The position numbers were made by a program, and so were the translations under genes. The notes beneath the pieces were generated by a model. That model saw nothing but the letters and a program-made list of their open reading frames with translations, was not told the DNA's origin and made no database searches. Below, piece by piece: positions 53,353 through 62,848 of a DNA stretch of 64,000 nt (position 1 is its first letter; each line of letters starts with the position of its first letter). This DNA is from Heterotrichella gracilis (taxonomy: Eukaryota > Sar > Xanthophyceae > Tribonematales > Xanthonemataceae): NCBI GenBank assembly GCA_032358255.1, contig JAULBX010000002.1:830459-894458 (forward strand), written 5' to 3'.

Positions 53353-55092
53353 TTAAAAACTATAACTCAATCCAACATTCCCTGTAAACTCACTAAAAGA
53401 TTGGGCCGTTGATATACTTTTTAATTTCTGCAAATACGTGGCGCTTAATGTAAAATTAAATTTGCCGATTTTTTCGTTGCTCAATTTTGGAGAATAATTG
53501 GCTGCTAAACGATGGTTTAATACTTCGTTAGTTTTTATGCCATTTGTAATTACCTGGTTGTAAGATGAGCCAATACTTACTTTTAAAATATTCTTTAAAA
53601 AGCCCTGACTTACATTTACGTTGGGGCCCAAATACAAAATATTAAATGCGGTTAATATACTGTTGTTTATATTAAAGGCGGTTGTAATACCGGTTTTTGT
53701 TTTGGTGAACATCATATTATGTCCGAGGTTGGCATTTATTATTTTTGAAGGTAACTTAATATCCGTTGTACTTCCAAATAAGCCCGGGTTAGCAATAGCC
53801 CCTTGGTTTTGACCGGTTATCATATAATTACCCATGAGCATGATGTTTTGTTTTATTTCGCCTTTTCCAAAATTATATACTACGCTTAGCATAGAACTCT
53901 GCGCGAGCTGATAAAAGTTTAAAGTGTCTAAAGTGTTTCTGTAAAACGGATCGTTCTGTGGTTTTTGTTTTGTATAAGTACTAAAATTACTGAAGGCGCC
54001 GCTTAAATTCCAGTGGTTGTTAGGCGCATAACTAACGTTGGTTGATCCTACCCACCTGCTGGTCGTGTTCAACTTATCGTTATTTAAATTATTTCTTTGA
54101 AGACCAGTGTTCACACTCAAATTTAATTTCCCTTTTAAAAGTGTCAAGGATGGTGCCAATGTGTAATTCTCCAAATCGTTATTAAAATAATAAGCGCCCA
54201 ATGTTTTATATTCTGGCGCTACCCGTTCGTAATTAAGATTTATGCCAAATAATTTTAAACGATAACCTAAGCTTGCTTTATATGCAGAGAAGAATTGCGA
54301 CGTTGCATTAGTAGAAAAGATCAAAGGCAATTGGTTTCTTGGCGGAACATTTACATCGTTTGGTGAATTGAGACTTCGTGTTAAACCACTTAAAGCATAT
54401 TCGCCTTCAAGTGTAATTTTTTTAAATAAAGTACTTTTAGCCGCAACGCTCACAACGGCATTTTCCATTGGCGTTATATTTGTATTTATGGGAACAAAAG
54501 TTAATGAGTGTGGATCGTCCTTAGCAGAGAAATAAATTAATTTAATAGATTGTCCGTTCTTTTCATATCCTGCAGAAGCGCCCCATCCCATGCGTTTATA
54601 AGCCATATTTACATCAGAATTGTTTTCAAAATCAAACTCCGTTGCTTTTTTAAAACGGCCATACAAAGCGGCAAATTTAAAATTCTTCGGAGTTAATTCA
54701 ATTCCTCCTCCGGCAAAAATATGATTAGCCATTGTGTACTGAGAAAAATTCATAGAGATAATTCCGGCATAACCTTTTATCCATTTATAGGTTGGATTAA
54801 AACTTTGTATGTTATAAGGCTGCGTATAATTTACCTGGTTATTGCTATAATTAAAAGTAAAGGGTAAGGTTATTCCGATAAAATTGGCGGTTAAATTTCC
54901 ATTTAAAAAATAAGTAAAAGGCTGTCTGCGGTTTTGTATGCCTTGTGCGTTATAAAATACAGATGAATAATTTAAGCCGCCGGTAATTTTAACCATATCT
55001 TTTTTACCGATCTTTTCAAGGTCTTGCGCAAAAGAAAAAGATACACAAAGTAAAAAGCAAAGAATACAAACTATTTTTTTGATCTGGCTCAA
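53353..55092 (-). CDS. Outer-membrane beta-barrel protein of unknown function
   Basis: A 579-residue exported protein: signal peptide 1-22 (ends FSFAQ), then alternating amphipathic strands rich in Tyr, Asn, Phe and Gly throughout, ending in an aromatic residue (GLSYSF), the classic outer-membrane barrel C-terminus. No TonB box or plug seen. It starts six bases after the stop of the T9SS surface-protein gene, so they form an operon and the barrel may anchor or export that protein. I do not recognise a named family. Confidence 0.78.
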   Translation of the reverse strand: MSQIKKIVCILCFLLCVSFSFAQDLEKIGKKDMVKITGGLNYSSVFYNAQGIQNRRQPFTYFLNGNLTANFIGITLPFTFNYSNNQVNYTQPYNIQSFNPTYKWIKGYAGIISMNFSQYTMANHIFAGGGIELTPKNFKFAALYGRFKKATEFDFENNSDVNMAYKRMGWGASAGYEKNGQSIKLIYFSAKDDPHSLTFVPINTNITPMENAVVSVAAKSTLFKKITLEGEYALSGLTRSLNSPNDVNVPPRNQLPLIFSTNATSQFFSAYKASLGYRLKLFGINLNYERVAPEYKTLGAYYFNNDLENYTLAPSLTLLKGKLNLSVNTGLQRNNLNNDKLNTTSRWVGSTNVSYAPNNHWNLSGAFSNFSTYTKQKPQNDPFYRNTLDTLNFYQLAQSSMLSVVYNFGKGEIKQNIMLMGNYMITGQNQGAIANPGLFGSTTDIKLPSKIINANLGHNMMFTKTKTGITTAFNINNSILTAFNILYLGPNVNVSQGFLKNILKVSIGSSYNQVITNGIKTNEVLNHRLAANYSPKLSNEKIGKFNFTLSATYLQKLKSISTAQSFSEFTGNVGLSYSF

Positions 55093-55098
55093 TGTCTT

Positions 55099-58000
55099 TT
55101 AATTACTAATAATGAAAGGCTTGTTTCGCGCGTCGTACTCCCCTATAACCCTTAAAATATAAGTGCCATTTTGCAATTGTGTTAAGTTTACCGGTAAAGT
55201 AATAGTATCTATATCATAAAAATTTTGTTGTAAATGTTTAAATGGGCTTGTATCCCATGCCTGGATACTCGCATTTTGTTTTTTGTAGAATTCAACAAAA
55301 ACAGTAAACTGCCCTGTGTTTGGATTTGGATATAAACTAACTGTTTTTATACCATTTGCATTGTTATAATTTGCATGCAAAGAATCTTGTGGTGAAAAAT
55401 GAATAGATTTAGTAGTGTTAATAATGCAGTTACCATAAAAAGCTTTCATTGTAATTACAAATGTTCCGGTATCGTTCATAACTACAACCGGGTTAAACAT
55501 ATTGCCTCCAATAATGGAAGCTTGTGAAGGTAATAACCATTGCACAGAATCTGCTTTTGGAATACTAATGTCGACTAACACAATTGTATCGCTGCGATAA
55601 TTTTGTGTACTTGCTAAAAACTTTGGAACAGGTAAGCTACTTGAAGAATTTACATTGGTTGTAGTTGTTCTTGTGCAGCCAATTGAATCTTTAATTACAA
55701 GGTTATAATTTCCAAAAGGAATATTCGTAAAAGAGTTTGTGCTTGAAAATGACGCACCATTGTTTATTGAATACTTGTATGGAGGAATGCCTCCATTTGC
55801 AAACATCACTATACTCCCCGTGAGGTTATTGTCGCAACTCCTGTAGGTAAGCACAGAGTCTTGTATATCGGTTGGGATATTTACTTTAATCGTGTCCGAT
55901 CCCTGACAACCTCCAGGACCGTTTGCATTTATAACGTAGTTTGTGGTTATGTTTGGCGCTATATTTATTGAATTGTTATTATTACCCGTGTTCCATGTGA
56001 AAGTAACTCCTGTCAACGTGCCAATTGCGAAAGAGTTAAGCGTAACTGGAGATTGTTTACAAACAGTTGTATCATTAGTCGAATGCAGTATTAGAGTATT
56101 GACAGAAATAACAGAAACCGAATCTAATTTTGTACAACCGTTTGCCGGATCGTTAACCGAAATAAAATATTTTCCCGCGTTAGTTGTAGTTGCCGGATTG
56201 GTTGCCGTAAAACTTAAAGGGCCTGTCCATTGCCCAATACAATTTGTTGGAGAAAAAACTGCGCTTAGAGAGGCTGTATAATAACTACAATTTATCGAAA
56301 GGTTTGAAGTGTTTGTTACCACATTTGGTTTTACAGTATTCTGTCCAACTAAAACGATCAAAGAAGAATCCACACAATTATTATTATTGCGTGTAACAAT
56401 TACTTTTAAGTTATTTTGTGCTGAAATGTTTAGGGGATTCGAGAAAACAGAATTGGTTGCAATACTTTTCCATGTAATTGTAACCCCGGAAGTATCGGAT
56501 CCCGCAGTAATACTAACGGTTGGTGTAAAACAAGTTACCGTATCAATTGGTATTGAAACTCCCGGGTAAATATGCGATGTGATCTTTGCATTTGGTTTTG
56601 GTTTAAAATTATTTACGCTTACTATGCCACTGTCTTTACAGCCATTTGCATTATCTAAAACAACCATATAATAATTGCCGGGAGTTTTTGCGTAAAATGG
56701 TTGTGGGTTAACGGTTGTTGTTAAATTTTTTCGCCACCAAATCGACGTTGAAGTGTTTGTGCTGGTTCCCTGCAACAAAGTAGAATCAGGATTACAAATT
56801 AATAATTGTGGAGATACAGGAAGATTAAAAGTTGGCTTTTGCTTCATGATCACATTCAATGTTGCGGTGGCAGACAAACCACAATCGTTTATTCCACCTG
56901 CAGTTAGCAGGCCGTTTGCTCCATTTGGTGCAACAATTAACTTTGCAGTACTACCATTACCAATTGGAACAAGAGTAGCATTCGCTCCGGAATAAGTCCA
57001 GTTACATACATTTACATATTTAAATGGTGCTGTAAAAATTATTGTATCGGGGGCGCAAATTTCAATTGTAGGACTAGGATTTGCCGCGGTGCTTCCCGGA
57101 AATAAAATATTAGGAGAATATTTTATGGGCTCAAAACAATAAATATAAAATGGCGAGGGGTTGCCACGTTTTTTTATATAAAATTTATTTTTTACTGTTT
57201 CATACGTATAACCATAATTTGGAACAGCTCCGGGAGGCAAATTAACTGTCCACGGCATAACCTGATTATTGGTCATATCAATTACCCTCACAGAATAAGT
57301 ACTGGCAGCCGAAACAACTGTGTTATCGACCTTATTGAATCTCCCTTTTGCGATCAGGTATTTATCATAAAAAGCGATCTTGTCAACCCAAATGTTTGAA
57401 GGTGGACCCGGACCGGTAAATTGCATCGTATCTGTTAATAGGTTTAAATTGTTATCGAGTACAGCAAAGTTTTTACGGCTCAGTCCATTCATGCTCGAGA
57501 AAAGACCCGCTATGTAAATTTTATTATTGTAATATTTAAGGTCGTAAATGATCGTATTGTTGAGTACAGATGATGGAGGTGCTTGCAACTGCCCTGTTGC
57601 AATATTAAGCATCACTAAATTTCTTGATATAAATGTGCCGGATATAGAGGCGGTAAACGCACCACACAAAACAATATAATTATTTACGCGGGCAGATGCA
57701 TACACAAGCCCTTCGATATTTCCATTGCTGCTAAAAGGATTACTTGCCAACAAAGAATTATACGGTAATGTATTGCCGGTTAATTTATTTTTTAAAACAA
57801 CAGAGTAATAATTTTTACCAGAAGTAGAATCTCTTTCGAATAAGAATAAGGAATCGTTCTTCATTTCAAAAGTAGAGATCTCTTTTATACCTGTGTTAAG
57901 TGAATAAGACCAAATGGCAGAAAGATTTGTTGTATCGATTTTATTAAAATAATATCCAAAATTTGAATAAATGCAATCGCCCTGAAAAGAAGTTTGTTTT

Positions 58001-58353
58001 GCCAAACTCGATTGGTAACCAGCAACAACTTGGTACGGTTCATTTACTTGTAAATTGGAATTATCATAGGTGGTTAAACTGTTATCGGTATAGTCAACTT
58101 TGTTGATTATGTTTTTTAAGAGTGCCGTGTAGGTCATAGTACATGGATTTCCCCAAACAGCGCAACCTTGTGCAATATTGTAAAAGACTTTATTGTTTAA
58201 AGAATCGTAAGCTATTGAACTAACTTCTTCGGCATAATATGTTGAATGAACTAAAATGGGTTGAGCGTTTATCCCAAAACTAGTTAACAAACAAATAATT
58301 AAAATATGTTTTAGTTTTTTAATAAGAAGCTTTTTAGGTTCAAAAACGGACAA
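55099..58353 (-). CDS. Large T9SS surface protein with propeller-like and Ig-like regions
   Basis: A protein of about 1084 residues. The start is uncertain: the frame opens at 58389 (TTG) but a TATATTTA box abuts the TTG at 58353, where the signal peptide KKLLIKKLKHILIICLLTSF begins soon after. The N-terminal 350 residues look like a propeller (SSIAYDSLNNKVFY, NNKIYIAGLFSSMNG, VLDNNLNLL). Several Ig-like/PKD-like modules follow (WTYSGANATLVP, ITWKSIATNS, GVTFTWNTGNN), then a class A T9SS sorting domain (VSLYPNPNTGQFTV, TYILRVIG, ISN end). The role is likely surface adhesion or binding. It is followed by the barrel gene. Confidence 0.8.
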   Translation of the reverse strand: MSVFEPKKLLIKKLKHILIICLLTSFGINAQPILVHSTYYAEEVSSIAYDSLNNKVFYNIAQGCAVWGNPCTMTYTALLKNIINKVDYTDNSLTTYDNSNLQVNEPYQVVAGYQSSLAKQTSFQGDCIYSNFGYYFNKIDTTNLSAIWSYSLNTGIKEISTFEMKNDSLFLFERDSTSGKNYYSVVLKNKLTGNTLPYNSLLASNPFSSNGNIEGLVYASARVNNYIVLCGAFTASISGTFISRNLVMLNIATGQLQAPPSSVLNNTIIYDLKYYNNKIYIAGLFSSMNGLSRKNFAVLDNNLNLLTDTMQFTGPGPPSNIWVDKIAFYDKYLIAKGRFNKVDNTVVSAASTYSVRVIDMTNNQVMPWTVNLPPGAVPNYGYTYETVKNKFYIKKRGNPSPFYIYCFEPIKYSPNILFPGSTAANPSPTIEICAPDTIIFTAPFKYVNVCNWTYSGANATLVPIGNGSTAKLIVAPNGANGLLTAGGINDCGLSATATLNVIMKQKPTFNLPVSPQLLICNPDSTLLQGTSTNTSTSIWWRKNLTTTVNPQPFYAKTPGNYYMVVLDNANGCKDSGIVSVNNFKPKPNAKITSHIYPGVSIPIDTVTCFTPTVSITAGSDTSGVTITWKSIATNSVFSNPLNISAQNNLKVIVTRNNNNCVDSSLIVLVGQNTVKPNVVTNTSNLSINCSYYTASLSAVFSPTNCIGQWTGPLSFTATNPATTTNAGKYFISVNDPANGCTKLDSVSVISVNTLILHSTNDTTVCKQSPVTLNSFAIGTLTGVTFTWNTGNNNNSINIAPNITTNYVINANGPGGCQGSDTIKVNIPTDIQDSVLTYRSCDNNLTGSIVMFANGGIPPYKYSINNGASFSSTNSFTNIPFGNYNLVIKDSIGCTRTTTTNVNSSSSLPVPKFLASTQNYRSDTIVLVDISIPKADSVQWLLPSQASIIGGNMFNPVVVMNDTGTFVITMKAFYGNCIINTTKSIHFSPQDSLHANYNNANGIKTVSLYPNPNTGQFTVFVEFYKKQNASIQAWDTSPFKHLQQNFYDIDTITLPVNLTQLQNGTYILRVIGEYDARNKPFIISN

Positions 58354-58452
58354 TAAATATAGAATAAAATTATTTATTTCAAAACTCAATTTCTTAATAC
58401 AATTTTAAATTTTTATCGCCTAAATCGATAGAGTTATTGTAGTTATAAAACA

Positions 58453-58486
58453 AAAGATCCCGGCTGAATCAACAACCGGGATCTTT
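58453..58486 (-). terminator. Hairpin terminator after the M43 protease gene
   Basis: An 11-bp stem (AAAGATCCCGG 58453-58463 with CCGGGATCTTT 58476-58486) and 12-base loop lie just downstream of the gene ending at 58504. Confidence 0.85.
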
Positions 58487-58503
58487 ATTTATGTTTAGCA
58501 ATA

Positions 58504-61500
58504 TTATTCTTTAATTATTTTAAGTGTCTTGCTGCCACTAATGCCTTTTACGCTTACGTAATAAACACCTTTAGCTAGTTCGCTTGTATTAATGGCGCCG
58601 GTACCGTTTATTATTTTTACGATAACCAGTTGCCCTAAAGTATTAAATACTTCTGCGCTTACAATTTCCCCGGCGCTAATAGTTAATTCTTCTTTAAATG
58701 GATTTGGATAAACCAACACATCATAAGTTGCTTTAGCTATTTGATTAATACCTGTGCAGATCACAACCGATTGTGTGATCACTGCCGATGCAGAACATAA
58801 ACCATTACTTCCGTTTACCGTATAAGTTGTAGTAACCGAAGGGCTAACGGCAATTACTGACGTGGTTGCTCCGGTACTCCAGCTATATGTTGTGGCGCCA
58901 TTAGCCGTTAAATTAACCGGCGTGCCGTCGCAAATAATACTCGATGCTGTAGTTGCAATAACATTGAGCGTGCTGCTGTTTGTAATTGCAACCGTTGCAG
59001 TTGAAGGAACGCAAACGCCATTAGAAATTGTCCATTGGAATACATTTGTTCCACCCCCTAAAGCTGTAACACCTGTAACGGGCGAGCCTGGCGAGGTAAT
59101 TGCACCTGAGCCGGAAACCAGTGTCCACAAACCTGCACCAACCGCTGGTGTATTGCCGCTTAGTGTCGCGCTTGTAGCACAGGTTGTTTGTGAAGGACCT
59201 GCAACAGATGTGGAAGGTAAAGCGTCGCTCACTATTGTAAGTGTTGAAATAGATGAGCAAGCGCCATTGGTTATTTTCCATTGGAAAATGTTAAGGCCTG
59301 CTGTTGTTATACCTGTGATACCCGTAGCTGGTGAAGTTGGATTTGTAATTACCCCGACACCACTTATTAATGTCCAGCTACCTGTACCAACCGAAGGCGT
59401 ATTTCCGTTAACGGTTGTTGAAGGGTTGCTGACACAAATTGTTTGGTTAGGTCCGGCGAGTGCAGTTGTTGGCAATTGATTTACAACCACATTTACCGTT
59501 GTTGAACCTGAACAAGAGCCGCTTGTGCCGGTAACAGTATAAGTAGTATTTACAGAAGGTGTAACCACAATGCTTGCGCCGTTTTGAGTTGTGCTCCAGG
59601 TATATGTTGTTGCCCCGGTTGCATTCAGTGTGCTCGAACTACCAACACAAATATTTGTAGGGCTAGCAGTTGCGTTAATACTAATTGATGAACCAATAGT
59701 TACACTAACGGTTTTGGTATTGGTGCAACCTAAAGATGTTCCTGTAACTGTATAAGTAGTATTTGTAGGAGGAGAAACCGTGATAACGGATGTAGTTGCC
59801 GTTGTGCTCCATGAATACGTATTTGCTCCGCTGGCTATTAATGTTGCTGTTCCGGCTGGGCAAATAGTGGCATTGTTTACCACTACGGTAGGTATTGGAT
59901 TAGCAGTTACACTTATTGTGTTTGAATTACTACAAATACCAATGGTACCTGTAACTGTGTAAACGGATGTTGTTAAAGGCGTAACTGTTTTTGTGGTGCC
60001 CGTTCCGCCGCCACTCCATGAATAAGTGGAAGCACCGCTTGCGGTAAGTGTACTTGATTGTCCTGAACAAACCGCAGTTGGATTTGCAACAACAGTTATT
60101 GTAGGTAGTGGAACTGCAAATACAGTAACAGTTTTAGTGTTGGTACAGCCAGAGCCGTTAGACCCAACAACTGTATATGTTGTAGTTGTTCCCGGAGTTA
60201 CTGAAAAAGTTGCTCCAATAAAATTACCAGGGTTCCACGTGTATGATGTTGCGCCTGTAGCATTTAAATTGGTGCCGCTACCTATACAAACTGATGGTGA
60301 TGTTGCAGTTGCAACCACGGTTGGATTAGCATTCACAAGAACGCTAATTGTTTGTGTGCCGCTGCATGAACCGTTTGCGCCGTTAACTGTATAGCTGGTT
60401 GTAACAGTAGGTGTTACAACTATAGTTGACCCTATTAAAGCTCCCGGATTCCATGTATAAGTTGTTGCACCACTTGCGGTTAAAGTTCTTGATTGACCCG
60501 CACAGGCAACTGTTGGATTAGCAAGAGCTGTAATGATCAACGAACCACTTGTTGTTACGGTTGAAACTACCGAAGCCTTACAGCCCAAAGCGCTTGTTCC
60601 GGTAACAGTATAATTTGTGGTTGTTGCCGGCGAAACAATTATTGATGATGTAGTTGCTGTTGTACTCCACGAATAGGTATTGGCTCCACTCGCAATTAAA
60701 GCAACCGTACTTGAAGGGCAAATTGTTGGGCTGTTTACTGTTACAGTCGGTAAAGGATTTACAGTTACCTGAACTGTTTTTGTGCCTGAACAACCTGCGT
60801 TAGTTCCGTTCAAAGTATAAGTTGTAGTTACAGTTGGAGAAACGCTTGCTGATGATGTAAATACACCCGTGCTCCAGGTATAAGTTGTTGCGCCGCTTCC
60901 AAACAAACTAACTGATTGGCCAGGGCATACACTAGCTGTTGGTGGATTAATATTAATGTTGATTGTGCCGATCGCAATACTTAACGTTTGCGTTCTAGGA
61001 CAATTATTAGTTCCAGAAGTAATTGCTGTAACAGAATAAACGGTTGCAGTAGTTGGTGTAACAACAAACGGTGGCGCTGTAGCTCCTGTATTAACTAAAG
61101 TATATGTTGTTGCTCCAGATGGTGTAATAGTTACGTTACTACCAGCACAAACCGTAGCAGCTGGTGTTGATGTTAAAGTAAAAGCAGGTCCTTGAATAAC
61201 AGAAACTGTTTGTGTGTAAGGAGTGCTTGATCCTGTGCCATTAGTAGCAACTAAAGTAATTGAATATACTCCTGCTGATGCAAAAGAAACTGTTGGGTTT
61301 TGCGCCGTTGAAGTTGCCGGCGTTCCTCCTGTCATTGTGTACGACCAAGATGTTGGCACGTTCAAAGAAAGATCGCCGATGTTAAGTACTGAACCAACAC
61401 AAACCGGATTTGGTGCAACAGTAAAGTTTGCAATTGGCGCAGGTAAATTACACAGGCCGTGTGTTCCTAAAAATTTTCGATACGGGCTGTTACTCATTGC

Positions 61501-62664
61501 CACATGCGCACGTACGCGTTGGTCTGCCGTAAACATATACATGGCAAGATCATCAGTATAATCCATAAAATTCATGAACATTTCGCCATTGGCACCATTT
61601 GGAGGCGAGGCAGCATTACAGGTGTTTGCGTGATAGGGATATGCAGGCGAACCACCATTACTTGTTTGATGAGGAGGTGTATCTGTACAATAATCGGTTG
61701 CACAAGTTCCGTCTCCCCAAATATGTCTTAATCCTAACCAATGTCCGATCTCATGAGTACAGGTTCTTCCTTTGTCAAATGGCGGCGCATAAGATCCTCC
61801 AGGGAAAATTGTGCTTGAACCAAAAGATCCACCCCAGCTCCAAAAACCATCAGTAAGCGCGGTTCCAGTTCCTCCGGGAATTCCGGTAAGAGTGCTTAAT
61901 GGTGGGAAGGTTGCGTAACCTAATAAACCAGTTGCATTTTGTCTGTCTGAAACCCAAATGTTTAAATATTTTCCAACGTTCCAAATTGTATTTGGTTTTA
62001 TATAACCATTCATAAACGCTGTAAATTTATTGATAGTGTTGTAAACTGGGTCAGCCGGATTTTTAGAAGTAAACGTTCCGGTAAGTGGCGCGGTTAAAGA
62101 GTTATAGTTGACACGATGAATGCCCGGCTCTGCTAAAATATTTCCTAACGTATCTTTTGTTGCAAGACAAAAATTAATATTGCAATTTACTATAGCAATT
62201 CTTCCGCTTGCGTCTTTGCTTGCGGCAGATATCAAGGGGTTAGTTGCATAATTCTGAAAGGCTGTTGCGGGATAATTACCTACATTCTGTCCGATTCCCG
62301 AAAAATCATTATCCAAAACAGTTACCTGAGAATTTAATTGGCCCTGAGCTAAATTTGGAAAAGTTCCAACAGCTTGTCCGCCATGAATTACGTGCATAAT
62401 AACAGGTATAGAATAACCCGACATCATGGATGCGTTAGACATCATTTTAGCTTCTTCGGGGTGTTGCTGAATATATTCCGTAATGAGTTGTTGAAATTGT
62501 GCCTCCCATTGTTGAGAAGGCACTTCTGTAGCGCAACCACGACCTTGTATTTGTCCCGGATTTAAAGGGGTTGTTTGTAATACTGTTTTATTTGTTTGTG
62601 AAAAATTTATGTTACAAATTAACAAAGCTAAAATTGCTAAGGTTAGTTTTAATTGTTTCATCAT
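58504..62664 (-). CDS. M43 cytophagalysin-type metalloprotease with nine Ig-like repeats and T9SS domain
   Basis: A 1386-residue secreted protease. Signal peptide 1-22 (ends NINFSQ). The catalytic domain (to about 400) has HEIGHWLGLRH (HExxHxxGxxH), the conserved Cys-rich stretch with DYCTDTPPHQ and the Met-turn FMDYTDD, typical of pappalysin family M43. A PKD-like module follows, then nine Ig-like repeats of about 70 residues (each C.G...L.ASGA.TY.W, ending T..YTV.G) with two longer modules of another type between repeats 8 and 9. It ends in a class A T9SS domain (VYPNPFKEELTI, GVYYVSVKG). Surface-bound or released; substrate unknown. Confidence 0.9.
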   Translation of the reverse strand: MMKQLKLTLAILALLICNINFSQTNKTVLQTTPLNPGQIQGRGCATEVPSQQWEAQFQQLITEYIQQHPEEAKMMSNASMMSGYSIPVIMHVIHGGQAVGTFPNLAQGQLNSQVTVLDNDFSGIGQNVGNYPATAFQNYATNPLISAASKDASGRIAIVNCNINFCLATKDTLGNILAEPGIHRVNYNSLTAPLTGTFTSKNPADPVYNTINKFTAFMNGYIKPNTIWNVGKYLNIWVSDRQNATGLLGYATFPPLSTLTGIPGGTGTALTDGFWSWGGSFGSSTIFPGGSYAPPFDKGRTCTHEIGHWLGLRHIWGDGTCATDYCTDTPPHQTSNGGSPAYPYHANTCNAASPPNGANGEMFMNFMDYTDDLAMYMFTADQRVRAHVAMSNSPYRKFLGTHGLCNLPAPIANFTVAPNPVCVGSVLNIGDLSLNVPTSWSYTMTGGTPATSTAQNPTVSFASAGVYSITLVATNGTGSSTPYTQTVSVIQGPAFTLTSTPAATVCAGSNVTITPSGATTYTLVNTGATAPPFVVTPTTATVYSVTAITSGTNNCPRTQTLSIAIGTINININPPTASVCPGQSVSLFGSGATTYTWSTGVFTSSASVSPTVTTTYTLNGTNAGCSGTKTVQVTVNPLPTVTVNSPTICPSSTVALIASGANTYSWSTTATTSSIIVSPATTTNYTVTGTSALGCKASVVSTVTTSGSLIITALANPTVACAGQSRTLTASGATTYTWNPGALIGSTIVVTPTVTTSYTVNGANGSCSGTQTISVLVNANPTVVATATSPSVCIGSGTNLNATGATSYTWNPGNFIGATFSVTPGTTTTYTVVGSNGSGCTNTKTVTVFAVPLPTITVVANPTAVCSGQSSTLTASGASTYSWSGGGTGTTKTVTPLTTSVYTVTGTIGICSNSNTISVTANPIPTVVVNNATICPAGTATLIASGANTYSWSTTATTSVITVSPPTNTTYTVTGTSLGCTNTKTVSVTIGSSISINATASPTNICVGSSSTLNATGATTYTWSTTQNGASIVVTPSVNTTYTVTGTSGSCSGSTTVNVVVNQLPTTALAGPNQTICVSNPSTTVNGNTPSVGTGSWTLISGVGVITNPTSPATGITGITTAGLNIFQWKITNGACSSISTLTIVSDALPSTSVAGPSQTTCATSATLSGNTPAVGAGLWTLVSGSGAITSPGSPVTGVTALGGGTNVFQWTISNGVCVPSTATVAITNSSTLNVIATTASSIICDGTPVNLTANGATTYSWSTGATTSVIAVSPSVTTTYTVNGSNGLCSASAVITQSVVICTGINQIAKATYDVLVYPNPFKEELTISAGEIVSAEVFNTLGQLVIVKIINGTGAINTSELAKGVYYVSVKGISGSKTLKIIKE

Positions 62665-62801
62665 GTTTTTTGATTTTTATATAGCTTAAATTAAGTGAAT
62701 TTATTTTATAAAAGCAAAGAAACGCTTCCTAAACTTGTTTAGTAGTGGTAAATAACCACTTTGTGTAAGCCGTTATGAATTTAGCTCTAAAATAAAAGCA
62801 T

Positions 62802-62831
62802 AAAAAAAGCCGTTCATATGAACGGCTTTTT
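62802..62831 (-). terminator. Hairpin terminator before the partial gene's end
   Basis: A perfect palindrome GCCGTTCATATGAACGGC (62809-62826) is flanked by A7 and T5, directly downstream of the minus-strand gene ending at 62849. Confidence 0.85.
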
Positions 62832-62848
62832 AATTATTAAAGCATCTG

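Noticed and set aside
58862-60394. Long antisense frames across the Ig-repeat region of the M43 protease gene (plus strand)
   Set aside because: They mirror the Thr/Val-rich repeats, lack start context and family resemblance, and the minus-strand protein is clearly coding.
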